Shown here: positions 16,983-24,782 of the stretch, piece by piece | How positions within the stretch are numbered: the stretch's first letter is position 1 | How the letters are laid out: every line of letters starts with the position of its first letter | NCBI RefSeq assembly: GCF_001936335.1 | Contig: NZ_CP018888.1 | Span: 1,364,001-1,428,000 of the forward strand | Reading direction: 5' to 3' | DNA length: 64,000 nt | Origin: Amylolactobacillus amylophilus DSM 20533 = JCM 1125 | Lineage (GTDB): Bacteria > Bacillota > Bacilli > Lactobacillales > Lactobacillaceae | The notes under the pieces: model-generated | What the model was told of the DNA's origin: nothing | The model's database searches: none | Seen by the model: only the letters and a program-made list of their open reading frames with translations | Program-made: the position numbers and the translations under genes

Positions 16983-17606
16983 ATGGCAAGAAAGAAAGGC
17001 TATGACTACTTTGGTGCAATGGAACACCTGGCAAAGGACACGGTGCGTGCGAGCCAGATTCTACACGAGATCATTAACGAATATGACCTAGACACGCTCG
17101 CGCAAAAGAGCGAGGAGATTCACAACATCGAACGGGAGAGCGACGAGGTTGTGAAGGAGGTCATGAAGGAGCTCTACGTGTCGTTTATCACGCCACTTGA
17201 CCGGGAGGATATCGTGCAGATTATCGACCGGCTCGATGACATCATGGACGGGATTAACGGTCTCACATATGAGTTCTACTATTTGAATGTCCAACAGATG
17301 GCGCCAAATGCGGTGCAATTCTTCGAATTAATTACTCAAGCAGTTGCGGCTGTGCAGGAGGCAATCAAGGAGTTCCCACACTTCAAGAGTTCAAAGACGC
17401 TAATGAGTAGAATTGAGGAGGCCAATAAGATTGAGTCGCGGGGGGATCACCTGTACACCGAGGATCTGGCCCAACTTTTCCGCACAGAGAAAGACCCAAT
17501 CGATGTTGTACGCTGGAAGAAGATTTTCTTCAGCTTCGAGTCGGTGTTAGATAGCTGTGAGGATGCCGCCGACATTATCATGGGCCTAATCATTAAGAAT
17601 AGTTAG
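16983..17606 (+). CDS. DUF47 (PhoU-like) partner of Pit
   Basis: 207 residues, all helical and charged, of the DUF47/PhoU_div family, which forms a four-helix metal-binding bundle. The acidic repeats EEIHNIERESDEV and EEANKIESRGDH correspond to the two PhoU-like E(x3)D motifs. These proteins sit next to pit and are thought to control phosphate flux; the exact action is unproven. ATG at 16983 has AGGAGG at 16971-16976, overlapping the pit stop, and a terminator follows at 17613. Confidence 0.88.
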   Translation: MARKKGYDYFGAMEHLAKDTVRASQILHEIINEYDLDTLAQKSEEIHNIERESDEVVKEVMKELYVSFITPLDREDIVQIIDRLDDIMDGINGLTYEFYYLNVQQMAPNAVQFFELITQAVAAVQEAIKEFPHFKSSKTLMSRIEEANKIESRGDHLYTEDLAQLFRTEKDPIDVVRWKKIFFSFESVLDSCEDAADIIMGLIIKNS

Positions 17607-17612
17607 CAAGTT

Positions 17613-17643
17613 GAAGAAGTCCATTCCCGGGCTTCTTTTTTTA
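17613..17643 (+). terminator. Terminator of pit and DUF47
   Basis: GAAGAAGTCC pairs with GGGCTTCTT across a short loop, followed by seven T, directly after the DUF47 stop. Confidence 0.8.
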
Positions 17644-17646
17644 TGC

Positions 17647-17682
17647 AAAAAAATAACCCACACATGAAAGTGTGAGTTATTA
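17647..17682 (-). terminator. Terminator of the tRNA pair
   Basis: On the minus strand AATAACTCACACTT... folds back on GTGTGGGTTATT (17652-17682) and is followed by seven T at 17647-17653. It is 18 bp downstream of tRNA-Gln. Confidence 0.85.
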
Positions 17683-17699
17683 AGCTGGTGTGACCCAAA

Positions 17700-17772
17700 T
17701 TGGGATACTCGGGATCGAACCGAGACATTATGGATTCAGAGTCCACTGCCTTACCAATTTGGCGATATCCCA
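17700..17772 (-). tRNA. tRNA-Gln (anticodon CUG)
   Basis: 73 bases. Acceptor stem TGGGATA/TATCCCA, D arm GCCAAATTGGTAAGGC, anticodon stem GTGGA/TCCAT with loop CTCTGAA (anticodon CTG, reading CAG), T arm CTCGG/CCGAG around TTCGATC, discriminator A. The CCA end is not encoded. The U1-A72 pair usual in tRNA-Gln is present. Confidence 0.95.
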
Positions 17773-17778
17773 GTAAAA

Positions 17779-17850
17779 TCACCCGTACGGGAATCGAACC
17801 CGTAACTCCACCTTGAGAGGGTGGCGTCTTAACCATTTGACCAACGGGCA
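17779..17850 (-). tRNA. tRNA-Glu (anticodon CUC)
   Basis: 72 bases. D arm with GGTCAAATGGTTAAGAC, anticodon stem CCACC/GGTGG with loop CTCTCAA (anticodon CTC, reading GAG), T arm ACGGG/CCCGT, discriminator A, no encoded CCA. The first acceptor pair is T1 with G72 (a wobble), where tRNA-Glu usually has G1-C72. Six bases separate it from tRNA-Gln downstream, and both share one promoter and one terminator. Confidence 0.93.
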
Positions 17851-17864
17851 AAAGTACAAGTAAG

Positions 17865-17894
17865 ATTGTATAAAAGAATACGGTACTATGTCAA
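17865..17894 (-). promoter_or_regulatory. Promoter of the tRNA-Glu/tRNA-Gln pair
   Basis: TTGACA (complement of 17889-17894), 18-bp spacer, TACAAT (complement of 17865-17870). The predicted start is about eight bases before tRNA-Glu. It begins 8 bp after the stop of the minus-strand gene at 17902. Confidence 0.8.
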
Positions 17895-17901
17895 GGGGTA
17901 T

Positions 17902-18228
17902 TTACTCAAAACTTAATTCAACTAATAATAAATCACGATTGGACACATCACTCGTCGTCACCCAGACGTCTTTATACGTGCTCTTCGACTGGGATGAGAC
18001 CTTGTTGAAGAAGTAGATAAAGAGGTCCGCGTTGGCATTGACAAAGCTGCGGTCTAGGCGCTCAACGTGAAGGCGCATCACCGGAAAGAGGGTCACGTCG
18101 ACATTGAAGTCGGCAAATTTCTTGCTGAACGCGAAGGTTAGCTGGTTGGCGTATTCCGTTGGTTCCTGAATGACCTTTGCGCTATTGTCCCTGATAAATT
18201 CCAGCACGGGTAAATATTTATTGTCCAT
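17902..18228 (-). CDS. Unrecognised protein, 108 residues
   Basis: A soluble protein of mixed helix and strand with no motif I can name. It starts MDNKYLPVLEFIRDN and ends LLLVELSFE. ATG at 18226-18228 has a GGTGG-type ribosome site. It faces away from the tetR promoter and ends just before the tRNA promoter. Confidence 0.6.
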   Translation of the reverse strand: MDNKYLPVLEFIRDNSAKVIQEPTEYANQLTFAFSKKFADFNVDVTLFPVMRLHVERLDRSFVNANADLFIYFFNKVSSQSKSTYKDVWVTTSDVSNRDLLLVELSFE

Positions 18229-18322
18229 GTTCTCACCACCAATCTCCTGTTGCTGTAATAATTATAGCGTTTCCAGCTTCTTTATGAAAGCCGTTTGCGG
18301 TGGAAAAAGCAGTATTTTTTCG

Positions 18323-18377
18323 TTGCATCAGTGTCTGAGAAGGGTATAATGACAAATTGTCATATGACAGATTGTCA
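18323..18377 (+). promoter_or_regulatory. tetR promoter with two tandem operator palindromes
   Basis: TTGCAT (18323-18328), 16-bp spacer and TATAAT (18345-18350). Directly after and touching the -10 lie two 13-bp inverted repeats, TGACAAATTGTCA (18350-18362) and TGACAGATTGTCA (18365-18377), centred 15 bp apart. This is the expected layout for a TetR protein that represses its own gene. Confidence 0.8.
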
Positions 18378-18397
18378 CAATATGGAAAGGAAAGCTC

Positions 18398-19042
18398 ATG
18401 CCAACAAAAACTTTTTTCGGACTGGGAGAAGAGAAGCGGGAACGGATTGTCGCAGCTGCGACGGCGCAGTTCACGACCAAGAAATTCTCTGATATCTCAA
18501 TTAATGAGCTCATCAAGCAGGCAGGGATCCCCCGTGGTAGTTTCTACCAATACTTCCTGAGTAAAGAGGATTTATTCTTCTACTTAGCTAAGGAGAAACA
18601 AAAGGAGCTGCTTCTTTTGTGGCAGAAGCAGTTACAGGAAGCTCACGGCGACCTGTTCTTGGCCTTTCAGACCTTCGCCAACAAGGAGATTGATTGGCAG
18701 ATTAATGACGCGGACCAGATGTTCTTCCGGAACATGTTCGTTTTCATGGGCGACCACAAGGCGTCACAGTGGTTTGAAGGTGATAGCAAGCCACATAACC
18801 ACCACCATTTCACCCACTTCGGGCTCGACCTTATTGACACCAGTAAACTACGTGTGAAGGATGAATCGGAGCTTGAGCTTTTATTCCAAATTATGATTGG
18901 CCTGTTAGTACAAATTGGCCGTTCAAAGCTCATCGACCAGGACAACCAGGTTGACCAACTGAATAAGAACTTCAGACTAAAGGTAGCCTCCCTCGTCCGG
19001 TGGCTGAAATACGGCGTTTTAAAGGAGGAGAGTAACAAGTGA
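18398..19042 (+). CDS. TetR family transcriptional regulator
   Basis: 214 residues. The N-terminal TetR helix-turn-helix is at about residues 10-55 (IVAAATAQFTTKKFSDISIN, then GIPRGSFYQYFLSKEDLF), and a larger ligand-binding domain follows. It probably binds the two palindromes over its own promoter. ATG at 18398 has AAAGGAAAG upstream. Its stop codon overlaps the start of an ABC-exporter remnant, so it once controlled an efflux pump; the effector is unknown. Confidence 0.9.
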   Translation: MPTKTFFGLGEEKRERIVAAATAQFTTKKFSDISINELIKQAGIPRGSFYQYFLSKEDLFFYLAKEKQKELLLLWQKQLQEAHGDLFLAFQTFANKEIDWQINDADQMFFRNMFVFMGDHKASQWFEGDSKPHNHHHFTHFGLDLIDTSKLRVKDESELELLFQIMIGLLVQIGRSKLIDQDNQVDQLNKNFRLKVASLVRWLKYGVLKEESNK

Positions 19043-19224
19043 TCAAATTAAGTAAATCACGTTGGCCATTATTCAAGTCACTCCAGAAGAAGACGGATAA
19101 TCTCAACCTGATTTTCCGTGAAGGTCTAACTGGCGTGCGGGTAATTCGTTCCTTGCTGGTCTTTACAATAGTCAATTTGCGGGTAACGCAGAAATCTAAT
19201 TTATCTAAAACGTTATGGCTGTAA
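19039..19224 (+). pseudogene. Remnant of an ABC exporter gene
   Basis: GTG at 19039 overlaps the tetR stop by 4 bases, as for a coupled gene. The 61-codon frame begins MIKLSK and then reads PLFKSLQKKTDNLNLIFREG followed by LTGVRVIR, which is the conserved coupling-helix region of ABC exporter membrane domains, normally about 200 residues into the protein. Both the first membrane segments and everything after this motif, including the ATPase, are missing. This is an internal and terminal deletion of a multidrug-type exporter. The remaining C-terminal residues look random. Confidence 0.75.
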
Positions 19225-19245
19225 AAGCAGACCATAGCGTTTTTT
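19207..19245 (+). terminator. Terminator of the tetR unit
   Basis: AAACGTTATGG pairs with CCATAGCGTTT around a 12-base loop and is followed by T-rich sequence. The hairpin starts within the last codons of the remnant. Confidence 0.8.
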
Positions 19246-19295
19246 AGTCCACTTAGGTAAATTATGCTATTCTATTTACAGAGGTTTAAAACTAG

Positions 19296-20309
19296 ATGAT
19301 TGAATATTTTGCCACACAGAATCTAATTGAAAAAATGGTGACGGCGCGGATTGTTCCGGGTGTGAACTACGCATTCATTAAGGGCCAACAGGTGTTCACA
19401 TCAACCGTGGGTTTCTCGACCTGGGTACCGGAAAATGTCCAACTGAGTCCATTTGCCCAGTATGATTTAGCCAGCCTCACCAAGGTTCTCGGCACCACCA
19501 CGGTCTTTCTTCAACTCTACGAGGAAGGACAACTCAACTTTTCTGAGCCGTTACAGCAGTTTATTCCGACGTTTAAGGACCACCGGGTACGGTTATCCCA
19601 CCTGTTGACGCACACGTCTGGTATTCGTGGCTACATCGAACACCGAGATGAATTGAGCGCACGGGAATTAATTGAGGCCATTATCAACTTACCCGTGACA
19701 GACGAATTTGACGAGAAGGTGCGCTATTCAGACACAAATTTCATTCTGCTCGGGTTAGTACTCGAGGTAATCTTCGATAAGCCGGTCTGGCAGGTGATTA
19801 CGGAGCAGGTGATTAGACCGATGCACTTGCAGGCTACCACATTTTACCCAGATAAAAAAAATAGTGTACCAACGACGATGCGAGAGGATGGTACGCTGAT
19901 TCAGGGTGTGGTCCATGACCCGAAGGCACAGGTTTTGAAGGAGCATTGCGGCTCAGCGGGATTGTTTAGCGACCTGAACGACCTAGTGGTGATGGCACAG
20001 GGATACTTGGGCTTGAACCGGGATATTTTACCGCTGCACCAAGAGACCGTTGCTGAGTTGTTCAAGCCTAAAACGCGGCCAACGATGGATTTTCGCAGTT
20101 GGGGTTTCGACATGGTCTTTGATCCAATCGACCAACACGCGATTATCCTGCATACTGGCTATACCGGCACCTTGGTTGTCTTTGACAGGCTAATGCGGAC
20201 CGGGATGATCCTGTTGACGAATCGGGTTCATCCAAGCGGTAACAATCAAATATTCATCACGGCGCGCCAGAAGATCATTGCGAGCTTCTTGGATGAAAAT
20301 AAGCGTTAA
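19296..20309 (+). CDS. Serine hydrolase of the beta-lactamase/PBP4* class
   Basis: 337 residues, no signal peptide visible, so probably cytoplasmic or membrane-associated. The class C serine motif SLTK is at residues 60-63 (S60 nucleophile, K63), YSDTN at about residue 149 is the Y-x-N-like second motif, and LHTGYTG near residue 285 is the third (HTG replacing KTG). The family includes peptidases, esterases and transesterases; substrate not predictable. ATG at 19296 follows AGAGG at 19280-19284. A strong hairpin follows the stop. Confidence 0.85.
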   Translation: MIEYFATQNLIEKMVTARIVPGVNYAFIKGQQVFTSTVGFSTWVPENVQLSPFAQYDLASLTKVLGTTTVFLQLYEEGQLNFSEPLQQFIPTFKDHRVRLSHLLTHTSGIRGYIEHRDELSARELIEAIINLPVTDEFDEKVRYSDTNFILLGLVLEVIFDKPVWQVITEQVIRPMHLQATTFYPDKKNSVPTTMREDGTLIQGVVHDPKAQVLKEHCGSAGLFSDLNDLVVMAQGYLGLNRDILPLHQETVAELFKPKTRPTMDFRSWGFDMVFDPIDQHAIILHTGYTGTLVVFDRLMRTGMILLTNRVHPSGNNQIFITARQKIIASFLDENKR

Positions 20310-20345
20310 AAAATGCAGCTTTCCAATTTGGAAAACTGCATTTTT
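20308..20345 (+). terminator. Terminator of the serine hydrolase gene
   Basis: AAAAATGCAG pairs with CTGCATTTTT, and TTCCAA with TTGGAA inside it. It ends in five T and may also serve in the opposite direction. Confidence 0.85.
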
Positions 20346-20354
20346 ACTTATCTT

Positions 20355-20647
20355 CAGCTGCGTGCGCTAGTACTCAAAAGCTAACCGTGGGTGTACACGC
20401 TCTGCTTTGAAACGCGTTAGCACCCACAACTTTTTCCGTCTAGCTTCTCAGCTCTCACACCACTGCGTGGCGTTTCAGCTGCGTGCGCTAGTACTCAAAA
20501 GCTAACCGTGGGTGTACACGCTCTGCTTTGAAACGCGTTAGCACCCACAACTTTTTCCGTCTAGCTTCTCAGCTCTCACACCACTGCGTGGCGTTTCAGC
20601 TGCGTGCGCTAGTACTCAAAAGCTAACCGTGGGTGTACACGCTCTGC
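20355..20647 (-). repeat. Tandem array of a 121-bp structured repeat after murT (2 full copies plus a fragment)
   Basis: Read in the direction of murT (minus), the array begins directly at the murT stop. Copies start, on the plus strand, at 20355 (partial), 20476 and 20597, with a period of 121 bp. Each full unit is closed by CACCCAC pairing with GTGGGTG (20542-20548 with 20629-20635; 20421-20427 with 20508-20514). Inside, on the minus strand, lie the blocks GGTTAGCTTTTGAGTAC and GACGGAAAAAGTT, of which AGCTTTT and AAAAGTT can pair. The same blocks occur in the manO array at 11616-11974. No coding capacity is seen. Confidence 0.93.
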
Positions 20648-22006
20648 TTATTCCATTCCGGCTGCAATCACCTTTTCATCAGCTAACTTCTTGCGTAAGG
20701 CGAGCATCGCCGTATACGTCGATAGGATGTAAACTTTCTTCGTTGGGGCCTTTTTCACAGTCTCTAAGACACTGTTAAGCGAGTCTGTCACCTGCATCTG
20801 CGCTGGGTCAAAACCAGCGACTTCCAGGCGCAAGGCCATATCGTGGAATCGTTCGCCCCCGACGATCACCTGCTTAATCTTTGTTCGCTCTAACAACTCG
20901 AAGTTGCCATCCCAGATCCAACTGGTATCGATGCCATCCGCATGTTGAGCGTTTAATAGGGCGACAAGGCTGAAGTCGTCCTCTTCCTCGTTTATCAGGT
21001 CGACGATTTCGTTCAGCCCAACTGGATTCTTCACCAAAATGAGGTTGATGTTGTGGCCATTATAAGTAATCAATTCCTGGCGTCCAAACAGACGTTGGCT
21101 GTTGCTGAGTGCCTGCATGATTTTGGCAGCGGGTACGTCGAACTCTCGCGCCACACTGTAGGCTGCAAGTGCATTATGGATATTATACTTACCACCGATC
21201 GGCATCGTAATTTCCTGGTGCTCAATCGCGAAGTTAATGGTATTTGGCGTGAGCTTGCCGATGTTTGTAACCTGGTGAGTTAACGCCGGCCGTTTGAAAC
21301 CGCAGTTGACACAGAAGTAGTCCCCCAGGTTAGCGTAGCTGAGTGCGTGGTAGTGGAGGATATGGTTGCAGACGGGGCATAAGACACCATCCGTGTTGGT
21401 CGGGGCCTTGAAATCAGCTGCCTGGTCAGCATCCTTAGTCGAAACACCGTAGTAACAAATGCGGTTTGGTAGCTCGCGAGAACTGAAGATGCTGGCGTCA
21501 CCGTTTGCAACCACCAGCGCATCAGGCGCGAGCTTAATCCCAGACACAATCTTGTCGTAGGTCGTATAAATCTCCCCGTAGCGGTCCATCTGGTCGCGGA
21601 AGAGGTTGGTCAACACGAAAGCCTTTGGTTGAACGATTGCCGTGATTAATGGCACGTTCGCTTCGTCAACCTCGAGTACGGCGATTCTTCTCTTCGTCGT
21701 CTTGACTTTTTTGTGGCTCAAGAACGCCGTTGTGATTCCTTGTACCATGTTCGAGCCCGAGGGGTTCGTTAAGACGTCATCATACTCCGTCCTTAGTGCT
21801 TCAACCAACAGACTAGTCGTCATCGTCTTCCCGTTCGTGCCCGTGACGATAATCAGTTCATAATCACGCGCCAAGTCGGCCAGGACGTTCTCGTCTATCT
21901 TCGTGGCCAAGACGCCGGGGTACGATGTGCCACCATTCCTGAATTTGTGGAGGTACCAGAAGGAACCTTTGCCCACCACTGTAGCAATTTTAGCTTTTAT
22001 TGTCAT
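20648..22006 (-). CDS. murT: Lipid II isoglutaminyl synthase, MurT subunit
   Basis: 452 residues. Mur-ligase type ATP site TGTNGKTMTTSLLVEAL is at residues 56-72. A four-cysteine insertion (CPVC ... CVNC, about residues 205-230) and a C-terminal DUF1727 domain are features of MurT. With the amidotransferase GatD it amidates D-Glu of lipid II to D-isoglutamine. Here no gatD follows: the next sequence is a tandem repeat array and then a convergent gene. ATG at 22006 is preceded by AAGGATGAGAG. It is divergent from tdk. Confidence 0.9.
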   Translation of the reverse strand: MTIKAKIATVVGKGSFWYLHKFRNGGTSYPGVLATKIDENVLADLARDYELIIVTGTNGKTMTTSLLVEALRTEYDDVLTNPSGSNMVQGITTAFLSHKKVKTTKRRIAVLEVDEANVPLITAIVQPKAFVLTNLFRDQMDRYGEIYTTYDKIVSGIKLAPDALVVANGDASIFSSRELPNRICYYGVSTKDADQAADFKAPTNTDGVLCPVCNHILHYHALSYANLGDYFCVNCGFKRPALTHQVTNIGKLTPNTINFAIEHQEITMPIGGKYNIHNALAAYSVAREFDVPAAKIMQALSNSQRLFGRQELITYNGHNINLILVKNPVGLNEIVDLINEEEDDFSLVALLNAQHADGIDTSWIWDGNFELLERTKIKQVIVGGERFHDMALRLEVAGFDPAQMQVTDSLNSVLETVKKAPTKKVYILSTYTAMLALRKKLADEKVIAAGME

Positions 22007-22147
22007 GTTCTCTCATCCTTTATTACATCTGCATTTTAATATAACATAAGATTGTCTCAAAACGCCTAATTTGAAATTTTTTTGTATATTTTTTAGCTCC
22101 AAGACCTTATACTTAAAAACAGTGTATAAAAGGAATGGTGAATTGAT

Positions 22148-22729
22148 ATGGCCCAATTATTTTTCCGCTACGGGACGATGAATAGTGGTAAAAGCATCGA
22201 AATTTTGAAGGTTGCGCATAACTATGAGGAGCAGAACAAAACAATCATCCTCATGACCAGTGCGGTGGATACGAGAACGGGTGTGGGTATTGTGAGCTCG
22301 CGGATTGGCCTGCAAAGAGACGCGATTCCGGTGGCTACCGAAACTAATATCTTTGATCTGGTTCAAGAAACTGATCCAAATGCCGCCTGTGTCTTGATCG
22401 ATGAGGCACAGTTCTTGAATAGGAAGCATATCTTACAGTGTGCTAGAATTGTGGATGAAATGAACATTCCGGTGATGGCGTTTGGGCTGAAGAACGATTT
22501 TAGGAATCACCTGTTTGAGGGCAGTGAGTCCCTGTTACTCTATGCCGACAAAATCGAAGAGTTGAAGACTATTTGTTGGTTCTGTCGGCGAAAGGCGACG
22601 ATGAATCTGCGTGTGCACGAGGGCCAACCGGTTTATGAGGGCAAGCAGGTCCAAGTCGGTGGTAATGAATCATACTATCCAGTTTGTCGCCAACACTATT
22701 TTCACCCTAATCTAGCTCAGAAAGGATAA
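22148..22729 (+). CDS. tdk: Thymidine kinase
   Basis: Salvages thymidine to dTMP. 193 residues, type II thymidine kinase. The P-loop GTMNSGKS is at residues 9-16, VLIDEAQF at about 82-89 is the Walker B/active-site region, and FGLKNDF follows. Zinc-binding cysteines are seen in CWFCRRKA and VCRQHY near the end. ATG at 22148. prfA follows by 5 bp, as in many Firmicutes. Confidence 0.95.
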   Translation: MAQLFFRYGTMNSGKSIEILKVAHNYEEQNKTIILMTSAVDTRTGVGIVSSRIGLQRDAIPVATETNIFDLVQETDPNAACVLIDEAQFLNRKHILQCARIVDEMNIPVMAFGLKNDFRNHLFEGSESLLLYADKIEELKTICWFCRRKATMNLRVHEGQPVYEGKQVQVGGNESYYPVCRQHYFHPNLAQKG

Positions 22730-22734
22730 TTAAC

Positions 22735-23817
22735 GTGGACAAAATTTTTGAACAATTACAAGGTTTGGTTGATCGCTACGACGAAATCCAGGAACTGATG
22801 TCTGACCCCGAGGTGATCAATGATACCAAGCGCTATATGGCTTTGACCAAGGAAGAGGCCGACATGCGCGAGGTTGTGGCCAAGTTTCGCGAGTATAAAA
22901 ACGCCGAGCAATCTATTAACGATAATGAGGAGCTAATTGCCGAGAACGAGGACGATGAACTCGTTGAGATGGCAAAGGCTGAGCTCACAGAAGCTAAGGA
23001 GAATAAGGAACGGCTGGAGGACGAAATCAAGTTGCTGATGCTGCCGAAGGACCCAAATGATGACAAGAACATCATTATGGAGATTCGTGGTGCTGCGGGC
23101 GGCGATGAGGCCTCACTTTTTGCCGCGGATTTGCTCAGAATGTACGAAAAATACGCAGAAAGAGAGCACTGGAACGTCGAGCTGATTGATGAAGTGACAA
23201 CGGAAGTCGGAGGCTACAAGCAGGTAGCCATCATGATCACCGGACAAAATGTCTACTCTAAACTGAAGTTTGAAAACGGCGCCCACCGGGTGCAACGGGT
23301 ACCATCGACTGAGTCCCAGGGGCGGGTCCACACGTCAACTGCGACCGTGGCCGTGATGCCGGAGTATGATGAGGTGAACATCGAAATCGACCCCAAGGAT
23401 ATCAGAACTGACGTTTACCGAGCATCTGGTGCCGGTGGACAACACATTAATAAGACTAGCTCTGCAGTCAGAATGACCCACCTGCCAACGGGAATTGTGG
23501 TGGCGATGCAAGACCAACGTTCCCAACAACAAAACCGGGAGAAGGCGATGCAGATTTTGCGTTCCCGGGTGTACGATTACTATGAGAGTGAGAACCAGTC
23601 TGAGTACGATGCCAACCGGAAATCTGCCGTCGGTACCGGTGACCGTTCGGAACGAATCAGGACGTACAATTATCCGCAGAATCGGGTGACTGACCACAGA
23701 ATCGGCCTGTCATTGAACAAGCTGGACCGCATTATGAATGGTGACTTGGGCGAGGTGATCGATGCGCTCATTGTCTACAGTCAGGCTGAACAATTGGAGC
23801 AACTCCAAGATGACTAG
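22735..23817 (+). CDS. prfA: Peptide chain release factor 1
   Basis: 360 residues, recognises UAA and UAG. The GGQ catalytic motif ([15 protein letters not shown]) is near residue 233, and the codon-recognition PxT-type segment precedes it. GTG start at 22735 after AAAGGATAA. The prmC start ATG lies inside its last codons, so synthesis of the factor and of the enzyme that methylates its GGQ glutamine is coupled. Confidence 0.97.
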   Translation: MDKIFEQLQGLVDRYDEIQELMSDPEVINDTKRYMALTKEEADMREVVAKFREYKNAEQSINDNEELIAENEDDELVEMAKAELTEAKENKERLEDEIKLLMLPKDPNDDKNIIMEIRGAAGGDEASLFAADLLRMYEKYAEREHWNVELIDEVTTEVGGYKQVAIMITGQNVYSKLKFENGAHRVQRVPSTESQGRVHTSTATVAVMPEYDEVNIEIDPKDIRTDVYRASGAGGQHINKTSSAVRMTHLPTGIVVAMQDQRSQQQNREKAMQILRSRVYDYYESENQSEYDANRKSAVGTGDRSERIRTYNYPQNRVTDHRIGLSLNKLDRIMNGDLGEVIDALIVYSQAEQLEQLQDD

Positions 23818-24700
23818 GAAAAGCATCGAAGCGGCAATAGCACACGCAGTTGCGTTAGCAAAAGAGGCTAACCCGGCAATCTTGCCCGCTGATATTGCTT
23901 TTTTGGTTGGCGAGCGCTTAGGACTCACCCCGTCACAGCTGCGACTACATGGACGTGAGCTACTATTACCCGCCCAGATGCAGCAGTTAAATGCTGACGT
24001 GGCCGCGCTCATTAACGGCCAGTCTTCCCAATACATCCTTGGTTACGCTTGGTTTCTTGGCGAGCAAATTAAGGTTAATGAGCACGTCCTAATTCCACGG
24101 TTTGAGACCGAAGAATTAGTTGCGTGGGTAGCGGCAGATCTTAAGCTACGGCAAGTGACGAAGCATGTTGATGTCCTTGATCTCGGCACGGGTTCGGGGG
24201 CAATCCTTGTAGGTCTTAGCACCTTGCTGAACGAAGCAGTTGTAAAACACGCGCTTAAATTACGGCTCAGTGCTAGCGATATCTCGGGGGATGCGCTGGC
24301 AGTTGCACGCAAGAATTTCAAGCAGCATAATTTAGCGGTGCAGACAATTTCGGCTGACGTCTTGCAGGGGCTCGGTAAATTCGATGTGATTGTCTCAAAC
24401 CCGCCGTACATCATGGATGAAGAGGCTGCTGTTATGGATGCCTCTGTGCTATTGAACGAACCCCATCTGGCCCTCTTTGCGGGTGTTGATGGCCTTGATT
24501 TCTACCGGCGTTTTACCGCCCAGGTAGATGCACACCTGAGCGAGAACGGCTGTTTCTACCTCGAGTTTGGCTACAGGCAGAAACAGCTGTTGGCCGACCT
24601 CTTGACGGCAGAATTACCGAATTATACGTTCGAGTTTAGGCAAGACATGGAGGGGCATGACCGCATGGTGCGGGGAATTAAACATGAAACGAAGGATTAA
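23810..24700 (+). CDS. prmC: Release factor glutamine methyltransferase
   Basis: Methylates the glutamine of the GGQ motif of release factors, using S-adenosylmethionine. 296 residues from ATG at 23810, which overlaps the prfA stop by 8 bases and has GGAG ten bases upstream; a longer in-frame start at 23762 lies deep within prfA and is unlikely. The AdoMet motif [13 protein letters not shown] and the substrate-binding NPPY ([11 protein letters not shown]) are both present. Confidence 0.95.
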   Translation: MTRKSIEAAIAHAVALAKEANPAILPADIAFLVGERLGLTPSQLRLHGRELLLPAQMQQLNADVAALINGQSSQYILGYAWFLGEQIKVNEHVLIPRFETEELVAWVAADLKLRQVTKHVDVLDLGTGSGAILVGLSTLLNEAVVKHALKLRLSASDISGDALAVARKNFKQHNLAVQTISADVLQGLGKFDVIVSNPPYIMDEEAAVMDASVLLNEPHLALFAGVDGLDFYRRFTAQVDAHLSENGCFYLEFGYRQKQLLADLLTAELPNYTFEFRQDMEGHDRMVRGIKHETKD

Positions 24701-24782
24701 GAACAACCCCATCTTCTTATATAATGTTGCTTTGTAGTTTTGAACTAGTTGAACTGATTTTTGATGTGGAAAAGAGTTTGGA

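Noticed and set aside
17603-17851. 82-codon minus-strand frame across 17603-17851
   Set aside because: It runs through both tRNA genes and two terminators and cannot be a real gene.
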